This document shows, piece by piece, positions 26,139 to 35,126 of a stretch of 64,000 nt of DNA (the first letter of the stretch is position 1; each line of letters begins with the position of its first letter). The notes beneath the pieces were generated by a model. That model searched no databases, had not been told where the DNA came from, and saw only the letters and a program-made list of their open reading frames with translations. The position numbers and the translations under genes are program-made. Origin of the DNA: an uncultured Collinsella sp. (GTDB lineage: Bacteria; Actinomycetota; Coriobacteriia; Coriobacteriales; Coriobacteriaceae); the NCBI GenBank assembly GCA_900542155.1, contig UQMD01000001.1, positions 124,001 through 188,000 of the forward strand, written 5' to 3'.

Positions 26139-27263
26139 CTACCTGGGCACGCGGTCCTGCCTTGCGGCAAACGGGGCGAGCACGGCGTGCGGCTCGCTTT
26201 GGTACCAGTAGGCGACGGTGGAGATGTCGTCCTCGCGCTCGTAGAGCTTGATGTCGTCGTTGCCGAGGTCCTGGAATGTCACGTGCAGGTCCTCCTTGAA
26301 CGAGATCGGGTCGGGAAGGTGCCACCTGTAGAGACCGTGCCTGGGCAGCGCGTCGTCGTTGGTCGCGAGCATCGGGTTCGGGTTCGGCTTGCCCGCGCTG
26401 AAGCGGTCGCGCGTGGCGTCGCGCGTCGAGCGGTACGGGTAGCCGGCGAACAGCGTGTTGAAGCACTGCGCCTCGGGCAGCGCGTGGGGCGGCCTGTCGA
26501 GAAAGGCCCAGGCACCGCCGAAGTAGTCCTCGGCTCCCGTCGAGGTGACCGTGGGGAACTCCTCGTCGCCGTCGAGGAAGAACTTCATCTCGCCCTCGCC
26601 CCACCAATAGCGCTCCAGGGCGCACAGGGCCATGTAGGTGCCGACGTAGTAGCCCTTGCCGCGCACGCCGTCGAGCACGGTGTAGTCGACGCCCCTGCGG
26701 GTGCTGCGCTCGCGGTTAAAGCGAGCGTGGAAGTACATGGCGTCGTCCGGCACGTCGGTGAGCGCGTAGTTGAACGTGTAGAAGATGTACTTAATGAACC
26801 CGGGGTGCTCGCTCGTAAGCGTGACCTTGGCGTGCTTCCTGAAGGGCATCTCGAAGTAGCAGTTCATGCCGCCCGTCGGGTTCACGCAGATGGGCATTGA
26901 GTTGACAATGGCGCGCTCACCGAAGCCGTTACAGAAGAAGTCGCCGACAGGGCACTCGACCGAGGGGGTCTCCTCGTCGTCCCAGTAGAAGCGCAGCACG
27001 AGGTCGCGCATGACGAAGCTGCCGGCGGCGGTCTTGTCGGGGACGGTCATCCAGATGTGGCGGATGATGCCGGGGCCCTCGATGTCCGCGAGCGTGATGG
27101 TCTCGCCGGACTCAAGGGGCACGCAGCACGAGCCCTTGCGGCCGACGCCGAGGTGGCTGGCCGACATGGCGGCGCGGCCCTTCTCGCCCGTGATGTTCTC
27201 GGGGGTGATGGCGCGGCTTTCCTCACCGCCGTGCATCCACACGTCCTTAAGGAACTCTCTCAT
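26139..27263 (-). CDS. GH172 (DUF2961) glycoside hydrolase
   Basis: 374 residues of the DUF2961 family, now GH172, which contains difructose-anhydride synthase/hydrolases and arabinofuranosidases. The jelly-roll family segments GPGIIRHIWMTVPD, GDFFCNGFG, PFRKHAKVTL and STGAEDYFGGAW are visible. There is no signal peptide, so it is cytoplasmic. Its place between PTS IIA and a fructokinase suggests it cleaves an imported fructose-containing oligosaccharide or dianhydride. ATG 27263 follows GAGGAGG. Confidence 0.88.
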   Translation of the reverse strand: MREFLKDVWMHGGEESRAITPENITGEKGRAAMSASHLGVGRKGSCCVPLESGETITLADIEGPGIIRHIWMTVPDKTAAGSFVMRDLVLRFYWDDEETPSVECPVGDFFCNGFGERAIVNSMPICVNPTGGMNCYFEMPFRKHAKVTLTSEHPGFIKYIFYTFNYALTDVPDDAMYFHARFNRERSTRRGVDYTVLDGVRGKGYYVGTYMALCALERYWWGEGEMKFFLDGDEEFPTVTSTGAEDYFGGAWAFLDRPPHALPEAQCFNTLFAGYPYRSTRDATRDRFSAGKPNPNPMLATNDDALPRHGLYRWHLPDPISFKEDLHVTFQDLGNDDIKLYEREDDISTVAYWYQSEPHAVLAPFAARQDRVPR

Positions 27264-27275
27264 CGTCGACCTCCT

Positions 27276-27674
27276 CTATTCGTCGTCGTCGCACTCGGCA
27301 GAACTGACACCGTTCACGTAGATGATCTGCTGGCGCGCCTCGTTGACGAGGGCATCGAAGTCGAGCTTCTCGTCGGGGCGCGCGAGCGCGACCGTCATGG
27401 CGAGCGGGAGGTTGACACCCGCGATCACGTGGATCCGGTCGGAGGCGAAGCGGGAGAAGCGCTGGTTCACGCTGCCGCCGAACGCGTCGGTAAGGACGAC
27501 GACCTCGTCAGTGCCCGAAAGAGCCGCCTCGACCGCCGCGTCGAGCCCCTCGCCGTTGTCGTTCACGTAGGCGCACACGGCGTTGACGGCGTCGCCCTTA
27601 CCCGTAAGGAACTCGAGGGTGTCCTTGAAGCCCTGGGCGAGAAGGGAATGGCTCGCCACAACTATCTTTCTCAT
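27276..27674 (-). CDS. PTS mannose-family subunit IIA
   Basis: 132 residues. The phosphorylated His9 sits in VVASHSLLAQG, and the domain fold strands VVVLTDAFGGSVNQ and VIAGVNLPLAM are typical of EIIA-Man. It receives phosphate from HPr and passes it to IIB (29332). It is separate from IIB, unlike the fused ManX. It lies 26 bp after IID and 12 bp before the GH172 gene. Confidence 0.92.
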   Translation of the reverse strand: MRKIVVASHSLLAQGFKDTLEFLTGKGDAVNAVCAYVNDNGEGLDAAVEAALSGTDEVVVLTDAFGGSVNQRFSRFASDRIHVIAGVNLPLAMTVALARPDEKLDFDALVNEARQQIIYVNGVSSAECDDDE

Positions 27675-27700
27675 TGATTCACCAATCTCTTGGGTCGAAG

Positions 27701-28534
27701 CTAAGCGAGGATGCCGGCGGCGGAGGCGACCATCGCGAGGACAATCACCACGAGGATGAGGGCCGTCATGCTCGCGTTCTTCTTGGTAAGAAGGTAATAC
27801 GCGCTTCCCGTGATGGCGGCGGGGATCATGGCAGGCAGGATCTTGTCGAGCAGCGGCTGGATCTCCATCGCGACGTCGCCGAAGCTGAAGCTAATCGGGC
27901 AGGTGACGCCGATGACCGAGGCGATGAGGCAGCCGACCACGGTGAGGCCGAGCACGGAGGCGGCGGCAGTGAGGTTGGGAAGCTTCTCGCTGAAGTCGGT
28001 GACGAGCTTCACGCCCTGCTTGTAGCCGAACTCGAGGGCGTGCATGCGGACCCAGAAGATGGCCAGGATGAGCGCGAACCAGATGCCGGCTCCCACGGGG
28101 TTGCCCTCGATGGCCATGTAGGCGGCGATGGAGCCCATGATGGTCGGGATCATGGTCATGAGCAGGGAGTCGCCGACGCCGGCGAGCGGTCCCATGGTGC
28201 CGATCTTCAGGTCTTGGACGGCGTCCGCCGCCGCTAGGCCGTCGCGCTCCTCCATGGCCACGCAGGCGCCAAGGATGATGGCGGCGAGCCAAGGCTGGGT
28301 GTTGTAGTAGCGGAAGTGGTTGTTGAGCGCTTGCTTATAGTCCTCGTCGTTCGTGTAGATCTTCCTCAGGACCGGCGAGAGGGCGTAGGCGACTGAGGCG
28401 CCCTGCTGGGTCTGGTAGTTGAAGGTGCACACGCTCATGAGCCAGCGCCAGTTCGCGTTGCGCAGGTCCTTCTTGGTGACCTTGTAGCCGGAGGGCTTGC
28501 CCTTGGCGACGGCGGTGATGTTCTCGTTTTCCAT
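27701..28534 (-). CDS. PTS mannose-family subunit IID
   Basis: 277-residue membrane component. The family start KKDLRNANWRWLMSV and the loop GTMGPLAGVGDSLLM are present, with C-terminal membrane segments and a terminal ILVVIVLAMVASAAGIL helix. It forms the sugar channel with IIC and starts only 2 bp after the IIC stop, showing tight coupling. Confidence 0.92.
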   Translation of the reverse strand: MENENITAVAKGKPSGYKVTKKDLRNANWRWLMSVCTFNYQTQQGASVAYALSPVLRKIYTNDEDYKQALNNHFRYYNTQPWLAAIILGACVAMEERDGLAAADAVQDLKIGTMGPLAGVGDSLLMTMIPTIMGSIAAYMAIEGNPVGAGIWFALILAIFWVRMHALEFGYKQGVKLVTDFSEKLPNLTAAASVLGLTVVGCLIASVIGVTCPISFSFGDVAMEIQPLLDKILPAMIPAAITGSAYYLLTKKNASMTALILVVIVLAMVASAAGILA

Positions 28535-28536
28535 GG

Positions 28537-29322
28537 TTACTCATCCTCTCCGATGAAGGCGTCTGCGGAAGCGTGGGCGGCGAGCTCGGTGTCCCTCTCG
28601 GCGCGCTGGTAGAACGCGATCGCGAGGGCAACGCCGACGATGGCGGCGCCGATGATGGGCACGTTCAGGAAGGCCGAGAGGAAGAAGCCGGCGAGCAGGT
28701 ACTGGAAGTACTTGCCGGTGGGCATGTAACGCAGCAGCATCGCGATTCCGACGGCCGGGAGCATCTTGCCGGCGAGGGTGAGGCCGGAAAGGAACCACTG
28801 GGGCATAACCTCGAGGAGCCAGTTGACGGCGGGCTGGCCGAGGGTCACGGAGACAAAGACGGGCAGGGCGGCGCACAGGCCGAAGAGCACGGGGCAGACC
28901 CACAGGATGGCGTTCATCTGCTTGAACTTGCCCTCGTCGCAGAACTTCTGGGACTTCTCGACGACGAAGCCGTTGAGGATCTTGACGATGACGTCGAGCT
29001 GGATGCCGAGCATGCCGACCGGCAGGCCGATGGCGAGGCCCGTGTCCGCGCCCAGGGTCACGCCGTAGGCTGTGGCGATGATGGCCATCGTGCCGTAGTC
29101 GGGAATCGACGAGCCGCCGAAGCCCGCGACGCCGAGCTGCATGAGCTGGATGGTGCCGCCGATGACGAGGCCGGTCTGCCAGTCGCCCATGACGACACCG
29201 GTGATAAGGCCCCAGAAGACGGCATAGTTGACGAAGATCATCGGGATGCCGTAGTAGTCCACGTGCTTGATGAAGGCCAGCAGGGTCAAAAGGACGACCT
29301 GCAGGATAGTGAAGTTGACCAT
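28537..29322 (-). CDS. PTS mannose-family subunit IIC
   Basis: 261-residue polytopic membrane protein with the EIIC-Man pattern: IGGTIQLMQLGVAGFGGSS and a YGTMAIIATAYGV segment followed by LPVGMLGIQLDV. ATG 29322 follows AAGGAGG. It follows IIB by 9 bp. The acidic C-terminal tail (DAFIGEDE) is cytoplasmic. Confidence 0.92.
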   Translation of the reverse strand: MVNFTILQVVLLTLLAFIKHVDYYGIPMIFVNYAVFWGLITGVVMGDWQTGLVIGGTIQLMQLGVAGFGGSSIPDYGTMAIIATAYGVTLGADTGLAIGLPVGMLGIQLDVIVKILNGFVVEKSQKFCDEGKFKQMNAILWVCPVLFGLCAALPVFVSVTLGQPAVNWLLEVMPQWFLSGLTLAGKMLPAVGIAMLLRYMPTGKYFQYLLAGFFLSAFLNVPIIGAAIVGVALAIAFYQRAERDTELAAHASADAFIGEDE

Positions 29323-29331
29323 GATCCCTCC

Positions 29332-29805
29332 TTAGATGAGGTCGGCGACGGAGACGGGCTTGTCGGCGGGCACGAACTGTGCCGTCACCTTGACGCCGCG
29401 GGCGATGAGCGCCTTGTAGCTCTGGACGTTCTCGGCGGAGGCATAGGCGCGCTGGGTGAGCTGGACGCCGCCCTCCTTGACAAGAGAGCCGCCGACGATC
29501 AGCGACGGGAGCTCGATGCCCGACTCGACCAGGTGAAGGATCGTCTCGGGCTCCTTGGCGATGACAAAGACCTTCTCGCGGTCGTACTTGCCCGCCGCGA
29601 AGTTCTTGAGCGCGGTCTGCTCGGAGATGATCGAGACGGCCATGCCCGCGGGGCGCGCCATCCTCATGGTGGACTTCAGGACCTCGTCGCCGGCGACCTT
29701 GTCGTCGATGACCATGACTCGGGTCGCGCCCGACACCGGGGCCCACTGCGTCACGATGATGCCGTGAAGCAGGCGATTGTCGATTCGTGCCATAACAACA
29801 CTCAT
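29332..29805 (-). CDS. PTS mannose-family subunit IIB
   Basis: 157 residues. The phosphorylated His14 lies in ARIDNRLLHGIIVTQWAP, the EIIB-Man/Lev signature. The start is ATG 29805 with TAGGAG upstream; a longer frame to 29874 lacks one. It is the first transporter gene of the cassette, 123 bp downstream of the LevR-like activator. No sigma-54 (-24/-12) promoter could be seen in that gap. Confidence 0.92.
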   Translation of the reverse strand: MSVVMARIDNRLLHGIIVTQWAPVSGATRVMVIDDKVAGDEVLKSTMRMARPAGMAVSIISEQTALKNFAAGKYDREKVFVIAKEPETILHLVESGIELPSLIVGGSLVKEGGVQLTQRAYASAENVQSYKALIARGVKVTAQFVPADKPVSVADLI

Positions 29806-29928
29806 GTTTGCTCCTATCAAATGAAGTTTTACGTTCGGTACTGCCTCGGCGCTATCCGGATTCGCGCCGGGCAAGGGGTTATCGGATTATTGAGGACGCG
29901 CGGTCAGCTCGCGGCGGCGCGGGGAAGG

Positions 29929-32670
29929 TCACTCGTCGAGCAGGAGGTCCGAGGAGCCGAGGCGCTCTTCTCGCGCCGGGGCGGCGCTCACGCTTATGTA
30001 GTCGAAGACATATGCGATCTCGCTTACGGGAACCTCTACGCGATAGCGCGTCGAGATACTCGAGAAGCTCTGCCTGAAGGACTCGATGAAATCGGCGCGT
30101 TCCTCCTCGAAGCGGTCCTGGCCAACGTAGGTCTCAATGGGGTTTCTGGTAACAAGGCGCTCGACGAGACAGCAGAGGTGGACGTAGAGCCCAATGATGG
30201 CGTTGCTGCCGATCTTCTCGCCTGTCCTGCGCTGAAGCTCGTGCACGGCGCTCTCGATCTCGTGGAATAGCCGCTCCGGGTCGAGGATGGTGATGGAGCG
30301 GATGACGTTCTGCAGCGTCATGTTCGAGAGCAACTTCTCGTGGAAAGAAGAGAGCTCGGAAGCGTCAAGCCACCTGCCGAACACGGCATCAACCTTAGAG
30401 GCGGACGCCGTCGACATGATGTCCTCGAGGGCGACGAAGGGAACGGAGGCGACCCCGGGGTCTCCCGTGCCGATGACGGCGCAGACGCGGTGCTCGGAGA
30501 AAACGGCGTCGTTCGACCCGTTCGCGACGAGCTGCTTGAAGGGCCTCGTGAGCAGGCGCGCGCCTATGGTGCGCGGGAGGCTCTGCGAGACGAGCTGGCG
30601 TATCCTTTCCGCGGCGTCGACCCCAGACTCGGAGCAGAAGACGATGGCGTCCTCACGGTTGACGCGCTCGATCACCTTGCAGTGCGTCACGCACGCGGCG
30701 GTCGCGTCGCCAAGAACCTCGGCGATGGACTTGCCGCCGAGCAGCCCAACCCCGATCTCGAGCGCAAGACCGGTAGAGACGTTGTTCACCACGCCGATAG
30801 TGGAGTCGGTAACGTTTTCGAGGGCCTTATAGGCCTCCTCCAAGGAGCCCATGTCGACGAGGAACACGACCCCGGTGCAGTAGGAATGGCGGTCGACGAG
30901 GCGCTGGAGCGGACCGACGATGTCCTTCAGCTGCTGGTCGTAGGGCATGTCGACCGCCTCGTACACATGCATGCCGAGCATACGGTTCGCCGCGTCGGCG
31001 ATGCTCGTCGCCGTTGAGTAGCCGTGGGACAAGATGACGCAGAGCGTCCGAAGGGCCTTCGCATCGCGAGACTCCGATGCGACGCACAGCGTCAGAAGCG
31101 TCTTCGTGAAGTGATCGAGCGAGATTCCAAGCGCCCCTTCCACGTCTGCGGCGACCTGATCGGAGACACTCGAGGCAAACGGCAATTCGGAGGTCACGGC
31201 ACCGAGGAGATGGGAGATTTGCTCCGCACAGGCAGACTTTCGCTTAGCCAGGCCGATGCCCGGCCACAACTGCAGGCAAATCTCCTGGGCCAGTAGAAAA
31301 GCGACCTTCCTCGAAAGCTCGATGCCATAAGAAGAGCCTGCGTCGGCAAGGACCGCGCCCACGACGCGCTCGAAGGCGCGCGACCTCGAGGAGGTAACGC
31401 CGCGGCCGAAGATCAAGTGATCCTCAACGCCGCGCGCAGCGGAGACAGCTTGCGAGACGAGCTCGGAGACAGAAAGCTCCCCGGCGCAGAATCGCTCATC
31501 GAGGGAGCACAGGGCATCGAGCGCCTGCTCGACCGGCCCTGTGCTCTCGGCGGCATCCAGAGACGCGTCGATCAGAACGCCATCGTCGGGCTGTTGATCG
31601 ATCTGCGCGGAGGAGAGGAGCCCACTGGGAAGAAGATACGGGCGAACGACGACGTAGTCGCCCTCGCGATTGAGGAACGCTTTGGCGCAGCAGTTCGTCA
31701 CGCAGGCGCGCAAGCCGGCGATGTTATCGGAAAAGTCCGCGTTCACGAGGCAACGGTATGCGCCGCGGCTGATCTTCACATCAGAACCGATTCGGCACCC
31801 CTCGCTGCGTAGGAAGCTCAAGATGAGATCCTCGCGCTCCTCGGGGGTCCGCTCCTTGAGTGAGGGGACGCGGGCACAGATGGGCATTTTGCTGTAGGCC
31901 GAGGAAACCTTCAGGTCATCGGCGGAAAGCGTCGTCGAAAGAACGAGGCGAGCGCGCGGCGCATCCTGGGAGGCATCGAGCCCGAGAGCCGTCGCAAGGC
32001 AGTGCTCCATCGCAGAGGGAGAGAGTGTCTCGATGCCGTTGACAAAGACCACACCCCCGTGCGATTTCGCGATCGACTCGTCAAGAAGCCCGTTGAACGA
32101 GGCGGCGTCCGGGACCCCGGCACAGTCGATGCGCACATAGGAGGAGTCGCGGGACAGCAAGCCCTGGTTCTTGCCGTACTCGTACACAAGGCGAGAAAGG
32201 AAAGACTTACCGACACCCACGCCGCCGCTCAAGAGGATGGGCAGGCCAAACGGAGGGTACTGAACCGCAGCCTTGCACTGCTCGACAACGGAGCTGAGGC
32301 TCAGGTCGAAGCCCACGGCACGCGCGAAGTCGCGGTGATCGGCGATTCCCGTCGCCTGGATGAGGTCGGCGAGCGAGGCGTACTCGCTTGTAGAGAGCTT
32401 TACCTGAAAACGCTTCTGGAACGCGCGGCGATGAAAATAACGGACAGGCCTGCCCGCCACCTTAACCACAAGGCCGGCGCGAACAAGGTCGTTGAGGTAC
32501 TGGCTCGCCAGGCTCCTGGAGATGATGAGCGTCTCGGCGATGTCGGAGGTGGACAGACGGGCAAGGTCGTCGAGCGAGACGGCAGAGGTGAGGGCCTCGA
32601 GATGCTCGAGAATCCTGTCCCTCATGTCGACAGGCTTCTTTGCCAAGCTGTCCTGTGCGGTCTTGTCCAT
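29929..32670 (-). CDS. LevR-like PTS-regulated transcriptional activator
   Basis: 913 residues. The N-terminal HTH (about 20-75) is followed by an AAA domain with Walker A GGVGVGKS (149-156) and a degenerate Walker B (VVFVNGIE). A PRD-like segment follows (about 380-470), then an EIIA-Man-like domain with His549 in LSHGYSTA, and a C-terminal PRD with His in IGLYVHLCCLVERL. LevR proteins activate sigma-54 promoters and are tuned by PTS phosphorylation. Here the GAFTGA loop that contacts sigma-54 is absent: the equivalent region reads DAASFNGLLDESI. It probably controls the adjoining PTS genes by another route. Confidence 0.88.
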   Translation of the reverse strand: MDKTAQDSLAKKPVDMRDRILEHLEALTSAVSLDDLARLSTSDIAETLIISRSLASQYLNDLVRAGLVVKVAGRPVRYFHRRAFQKRFQVKLSTSEYASLADLIQATGIADHRDFARAVGFDLSLSSVVEQCKAAVQYPPFGLPILLSGGVGVGKSFLSRLVYEYGKNQGLLSRDSSYVRIDCAGVPDAASFNGLLDESIAKSHGGVVFVNGIETLSPSAMEHCLATALGLDASQDAPRARLVLSTTLSADDLKVSSAYSKMPICARVPSLKERTPEEREDLILSFLRSEGCRIGSDVKISRGAYRCLVNADFSDNIAGLRACVTNCCAKAFLNREGDYVVVRPYLLPSGLLSSAQIDQQPDDGVLIDASLDAAESTGPVEQALDALCSLDERFCAGELSVSELVSQAVSAARGVEDHLIFGRGVTSSRSRAFERVVGAVLADAGSSYGIELSRKVAFLLAQEICLQLWPGIGLAKRKSACAEQISHLLGAVTSELPFASSVSDQVAADVEGALGISLDHFTKTLLTLCVASESRDAKALRTLCVILSHGYSTATSIADAANRMLGMHVYEAVDMPYDQQLKDIVGPLQRLVDRHSYCTGVVFLVDMGSLEEAYKALENVTDSTIGVVNNVSTGLALEIGVGLLGGKSIAEVLGDATAACVTHCKVIERVNREDAIVFCSESGVDAAERIRQLVSQSLPRTIGARLLTRPFKQLVANGSNDAVFSEHRVCAVIGTGDPGVASVPFVALEDIMSTASASKVDAVFGRWLDASELSSFHEKLLSNMTLQNVIRSITILDPERLFHEIESAVHELQRRTGEKIGSNAIIGLYVHLCCLVERLVTRNPIETYVGQDRFEEERADFIESFRQSFSSISTRYRVEVPVSEIAYVFDYISVSAAPAREERLGSSDLLLDE

Positions 32671-32680
32671 GACTTCTTAC

Positions 32681-32696
32681 CTCCTTGTACAAGGAG
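32681..32696. promoter_or_regulatory. 16-bp perfect palindrome overlapping the levR-like ribosome site
   Basis: CTCCTTGTACAAGGAG is a perfect dyad that contains the AAGGAG ribosome-binding site for the gene starting at 32670. Outer CTTA/TAAG also pair. It could act as an autoregulatory operator or as an RNA hairpin masking the ribosome site. Confidence 0.55.
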
Positions 32697-32845
32697 TATA
32701 AGGGGAACACAGAGAACGGAAGGGGGCGCGTGGGGGAATCAACAGCCCCGAGGAGAAGTTCACCACTTGAGGGGCAGAAAACAACGGCCATTGAACATTC
32801 AGGGCCGACGCTCAACACTTCGGCTCGACACTTCGCTTTGGAAAG

Positions 32846-32896
32846 GGCCCTGCGCGCCGGGGTCCCAACATAAAGAAGGGCCCCGGTGCACAGGGT
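32846..32896 (-). terminator. Terminator after nucleosidase fragment
   Basis: On the minus strand CCCTGTGCACCGGGGCCC pairs with GGGACCCCGGCGCGCAGGG around an 11-nt AT-rich loop, then CCCTTT. It directly follows the stop at 32897. The remainder of 32697-32845 is the upstream region of the levR-like gene. Confidence 0.75.
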
Positions 32897-33225
32897 CTAA
32901 AGCTTAACCATGCGCTCGGCGATGCGGGCGCAGTCGCAGGCGGCCTTCTTCTCGAAGGTGTTGTAGTCGACGACCTGGCCCTCGGCGCAGGGCTTGTCGC
33001 TGATAGCGCGCACGACGACGAGGGGCACGCCGTTGAGATAGGCGGCCTGCGCGATGGTGCAGCCCTCCATCTCGCAGCACAGGTCGCCGAAGGTCGCGAG
33101 GATGTGCTCCTTCTGTCCCGCGGGCGAGACGAACTGGTCGCCGGAGACGACACGGCCCTTGAGGACCTTAATGTCGGGGGCGACGGCGGCCGCGGCGGCG
33201 CACGCCGCCAGCAAGGGCCGGAACG
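32897..33225 (-). pseudogene. MTA/SAH nucleosidase 3' fragment
   Basis: About 105 C-terminal codons of 5'-methylthioadenosine/S-adenosylhomocysteine nucleosidase. They include GRVVSGDQFVS, the active-site EMEGCTIAQAAYLNGVPL and the catalytic Asp in VVRAISDK. The N-terminal half is replaced by IS3 sequence from about 33230. With half the fold gone it is unlikely to be active. Confidence 0.85.
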
Positions 33226-33235
33226 GATCGCGCAA

Positions 33236-33672
33236 GATCAAGGCGTCGCCCGGGAGGTCGGGCGTTACCGTCAGCCGGCGCCGCGTCTGCCGCATCATGA
33301 GGGAGAACGGCCTGGCCGGCGCATACGGCAGGAAGAGGTTCAAGGTGCACCCCGGGACGGTCAACGAGGCCGACGTGCCCAACGTCGTCGCGCGCGGCTT
33401 CGGCGGCAGGGCGCCGTGCACCCATATAAGCAGCGACTTGGCCTGCGTGCGCGTCGGGGCGTCATGGAACTACGTCTGCCTGCTCATCGACCTCTGCAAC
33501 GGGGAGATCGTCGGCCACTCCGAAGGACTGAGGAGGGACGCGCGAGCTCCGAGCCAAGCTCTTGGATTACGTGCACTGGTACAACAACTTCAGGATCCAC
33601 TCGACGCTGGGCTACATGTCGCCGGTCGAGTTCAGGGAGGCGGGGCCGTCCCTCCCGGAATCGTCCAAATAA
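33236..33672 (+). mobile_element. IS3-family transposase remnant
   Basis: Two pieces of an IS150-like OrfB. The first covers VSRRRVCRIMRENGLAG, then SSDLACVRVGASWNYVCLLI with the first catalytic Asp, up to about 33545. After an internal deletion that changes frame, the C-terminal end LLDYVHWYNNFRIHSTLGYM resumes and stops at TAA 33670-33672. The second catalytic Asp region is deleted. It points away from, and interrupts, the nucleosidase gene. Confidence 0.82.
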
Positions 33673-34380
33673 GTGTTGCCAATCCATAGCCAATCCAGCC
33701 ATCATCTCCGCGAAGGCGGACGTCAGGAAAAGCTCAGCTTGAGCTCGGTCGGACGCGGTCTGTGGGGCATCATTCAGGCTCAGGGGGTCTCCTTGTCTTC
33801 TTCGGTCGCAACCTGAATAATAGGGACGGCCCCTTCTCTCTTTCCCTTTCGTTTTCGACGCGTCACCCTCTCGGCGGGCTTAAGGCCCGCGCTCGCGGGT
33901 GCAGGGGCTACGCCCAAACCCCAAAAACGTAACGCCGTGCTCGAAGCGTTTCCGGACGTCAGCGTAATCTCAAATCCCGTTCGTCAACTCATGGGCAAGC
34001 CACCTGAGACTACTCATTTCTCCTACTGGCAATGAAGACCTGCGACCTGCAGTTTTGCAAACTGCTTGAAAGCCGCCTGCGTTGATTCACTTCCTATTGC
34101 AGCTGGCGGCTTGCACGCGAAAAGGCATTTAAGTTTCAAAACGGGCGTTTTCGGCGCTATCGAGCCTCCAAAGGCATCCCGCCGCGCCCTTTGGGACAAA
34201 AACAAAAACTCAAAGCCCTGAATTCGAAAATAGTTTTTGGAGTTGTCCCGACTTTTGTCCCCGAAGCCGACGAAACGCGACAGGGTGTCACCTGGCGGCA
34301 CTCGATTCGAGACGGCACCGAAAAGTGGGGCAACCGGAATGACGGGACGGCAGAACCGAATCCATCGAGTGGGGATAGAA
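33673..34380. other. Gene-free stretch between IS3 remnant and rplX terminator
   Basis: No credible gene is seen. A dyad at 34191-34261 pairs TGGGACAAAAACAAAAACTC with GAGTTGTCCCGACTTTTGTC imperfectly; a second weaker one pairs AGCCGCC (about 34069) with GGCGGCT (about 34104). The sequence near 33890 has repeated GGCTTAAGGCCCGCGCTCGC character. This is where rplE would be expected in a standard spc operon. Confidence 0.6.
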
Positions 34381-34412
34381 AAAGGCCCGGGTGCCGTGGC
34401 ATCCGGGCCTTT
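34381..34412 (-). terminator. Terminator ending the S10-spc transcript
   Basis: AAAGGCCCGGGTGCC pairs with GGCATCCGGGCCTTT, 26 bp beyond the rplX stop, with a T-run on the minus strand (from AAAAA at 34379). It closes the ribosomal-protein operon after rplX. Confidence 0.88.
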
Positions 34413-34438
34413 GCTAGCAACTTGATGTTGCGGGCAGC

Positions 34439-34744
34439 TTAGAACTTGTGGCCGCACTTCTTGCAGACGCGCAGCTTGTTCTTGCCGTCCTTCTCGTGAC
34501 CGACGCGGGTAACCTTACCGCACTCGGGGCAGACGAGATTGACGTTGGAGGCATCGATGGGAGCCTCCTGCGAAACGATGCCGCCCTGCTGGTTGGCAGC
34601 GTTGGGCTTGACGGCCTTCTTGACGACCGAAACGCCCTCGACAACGACCTTGTTCTCGGCAGGGAGAGCACGCAGGATAACGCCCTGCTTGCCGCGATCC
34701 TTACCAGAGAGAACCTGGACCTTATCGCCCTTCTTGATATACAT
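34439..34744 (-). CDS. rplX: 50S ribosomal protein L24
   Basis: 101 residues; assembly initiator of the large subunit. The KOW motif GDKVQVLSGKDRGKQGVI is at 5-22. The C-terminal VCPECGKVTRVG plus RVCKKCGHKF forms a CxxC/CxxC zinc ribbon, found in many but not all L24 proteins. It is the last gene before the terminator; rplE does not follow. Confidence 0.97.
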   Translation of the reverse strand: MYIKKGDKVQVLSGKDRGKQGVILRALPAENKVVVEGVSVVKKAVKPNAANQQGGIVSQEAPIDASNVNLVCPECGKVTRVGHEKDGKNKLRVCKKCGHKF

Positions 34745-34757
34745 ATATCTCCCCTAA

Positions 34758-35126
34758 CTACAGGGTCTCGGGAGCGAGCGAGACGATCTTCATGTACTTC
34801 TTGTCACGAAGCTCGCGAGCGACGGGCCCGAAGATACGGGTGCCGACGGGCGAACCATCGTTGTTGATGACAACGCAAGCGTTCTCATCAAAGCGAATGT
34901 AGGAGCCATCCTTGCGGCGGATCTCCTTAACGGTGCGAACGACGACGCAACGGACAACGTCCTTCTTCTTGACGTTGGCGCCAGGGGTAGCCTCCTGGAC
35001 AGCACCGATGAACACATCGCCGATGCCTGCATAACGACGCTTGGAACCGCCAAGCACCTTGATGCAGCGAATCTTGCGAGCGCCGGAGTTGTCGGCGACG
35101 TTCAGCATGGTTTGCATCTGAATCAT
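34758..35126 (-). CDS. rplN: 50S ribosomal protein L14
   Basis: 122 residues, full length. It begins MIQMQTMLNVADNSGARKI and ends REKKYMKI-like as LRDKKYMKIVSLAPETL. It binds 23S rRNA near helix 95 beside L19. A 118-nt structured gap separates it from rpsQ, the equivalent of the S10/spc operon junction. Confidence 0.97.
   Translation of the reverse strand: MIQMQTMLNVADNSGARKIRCIKVLGGSKRRYAGIGDVFIGAVQEATPGANVKKKDVVRCVVVRTVKEIRRKDGSYIRFDENACVVINNDGSPVGTRIFGPVARELRDKKYMKIVSLAPETL

Noticed and set aside
29806..29928. Sigma-54 promoter for the PTS operon
   Set aside because: No TGGCAC-N5-TTGC-like pair at any register, despite the LevR-like gene next to it.
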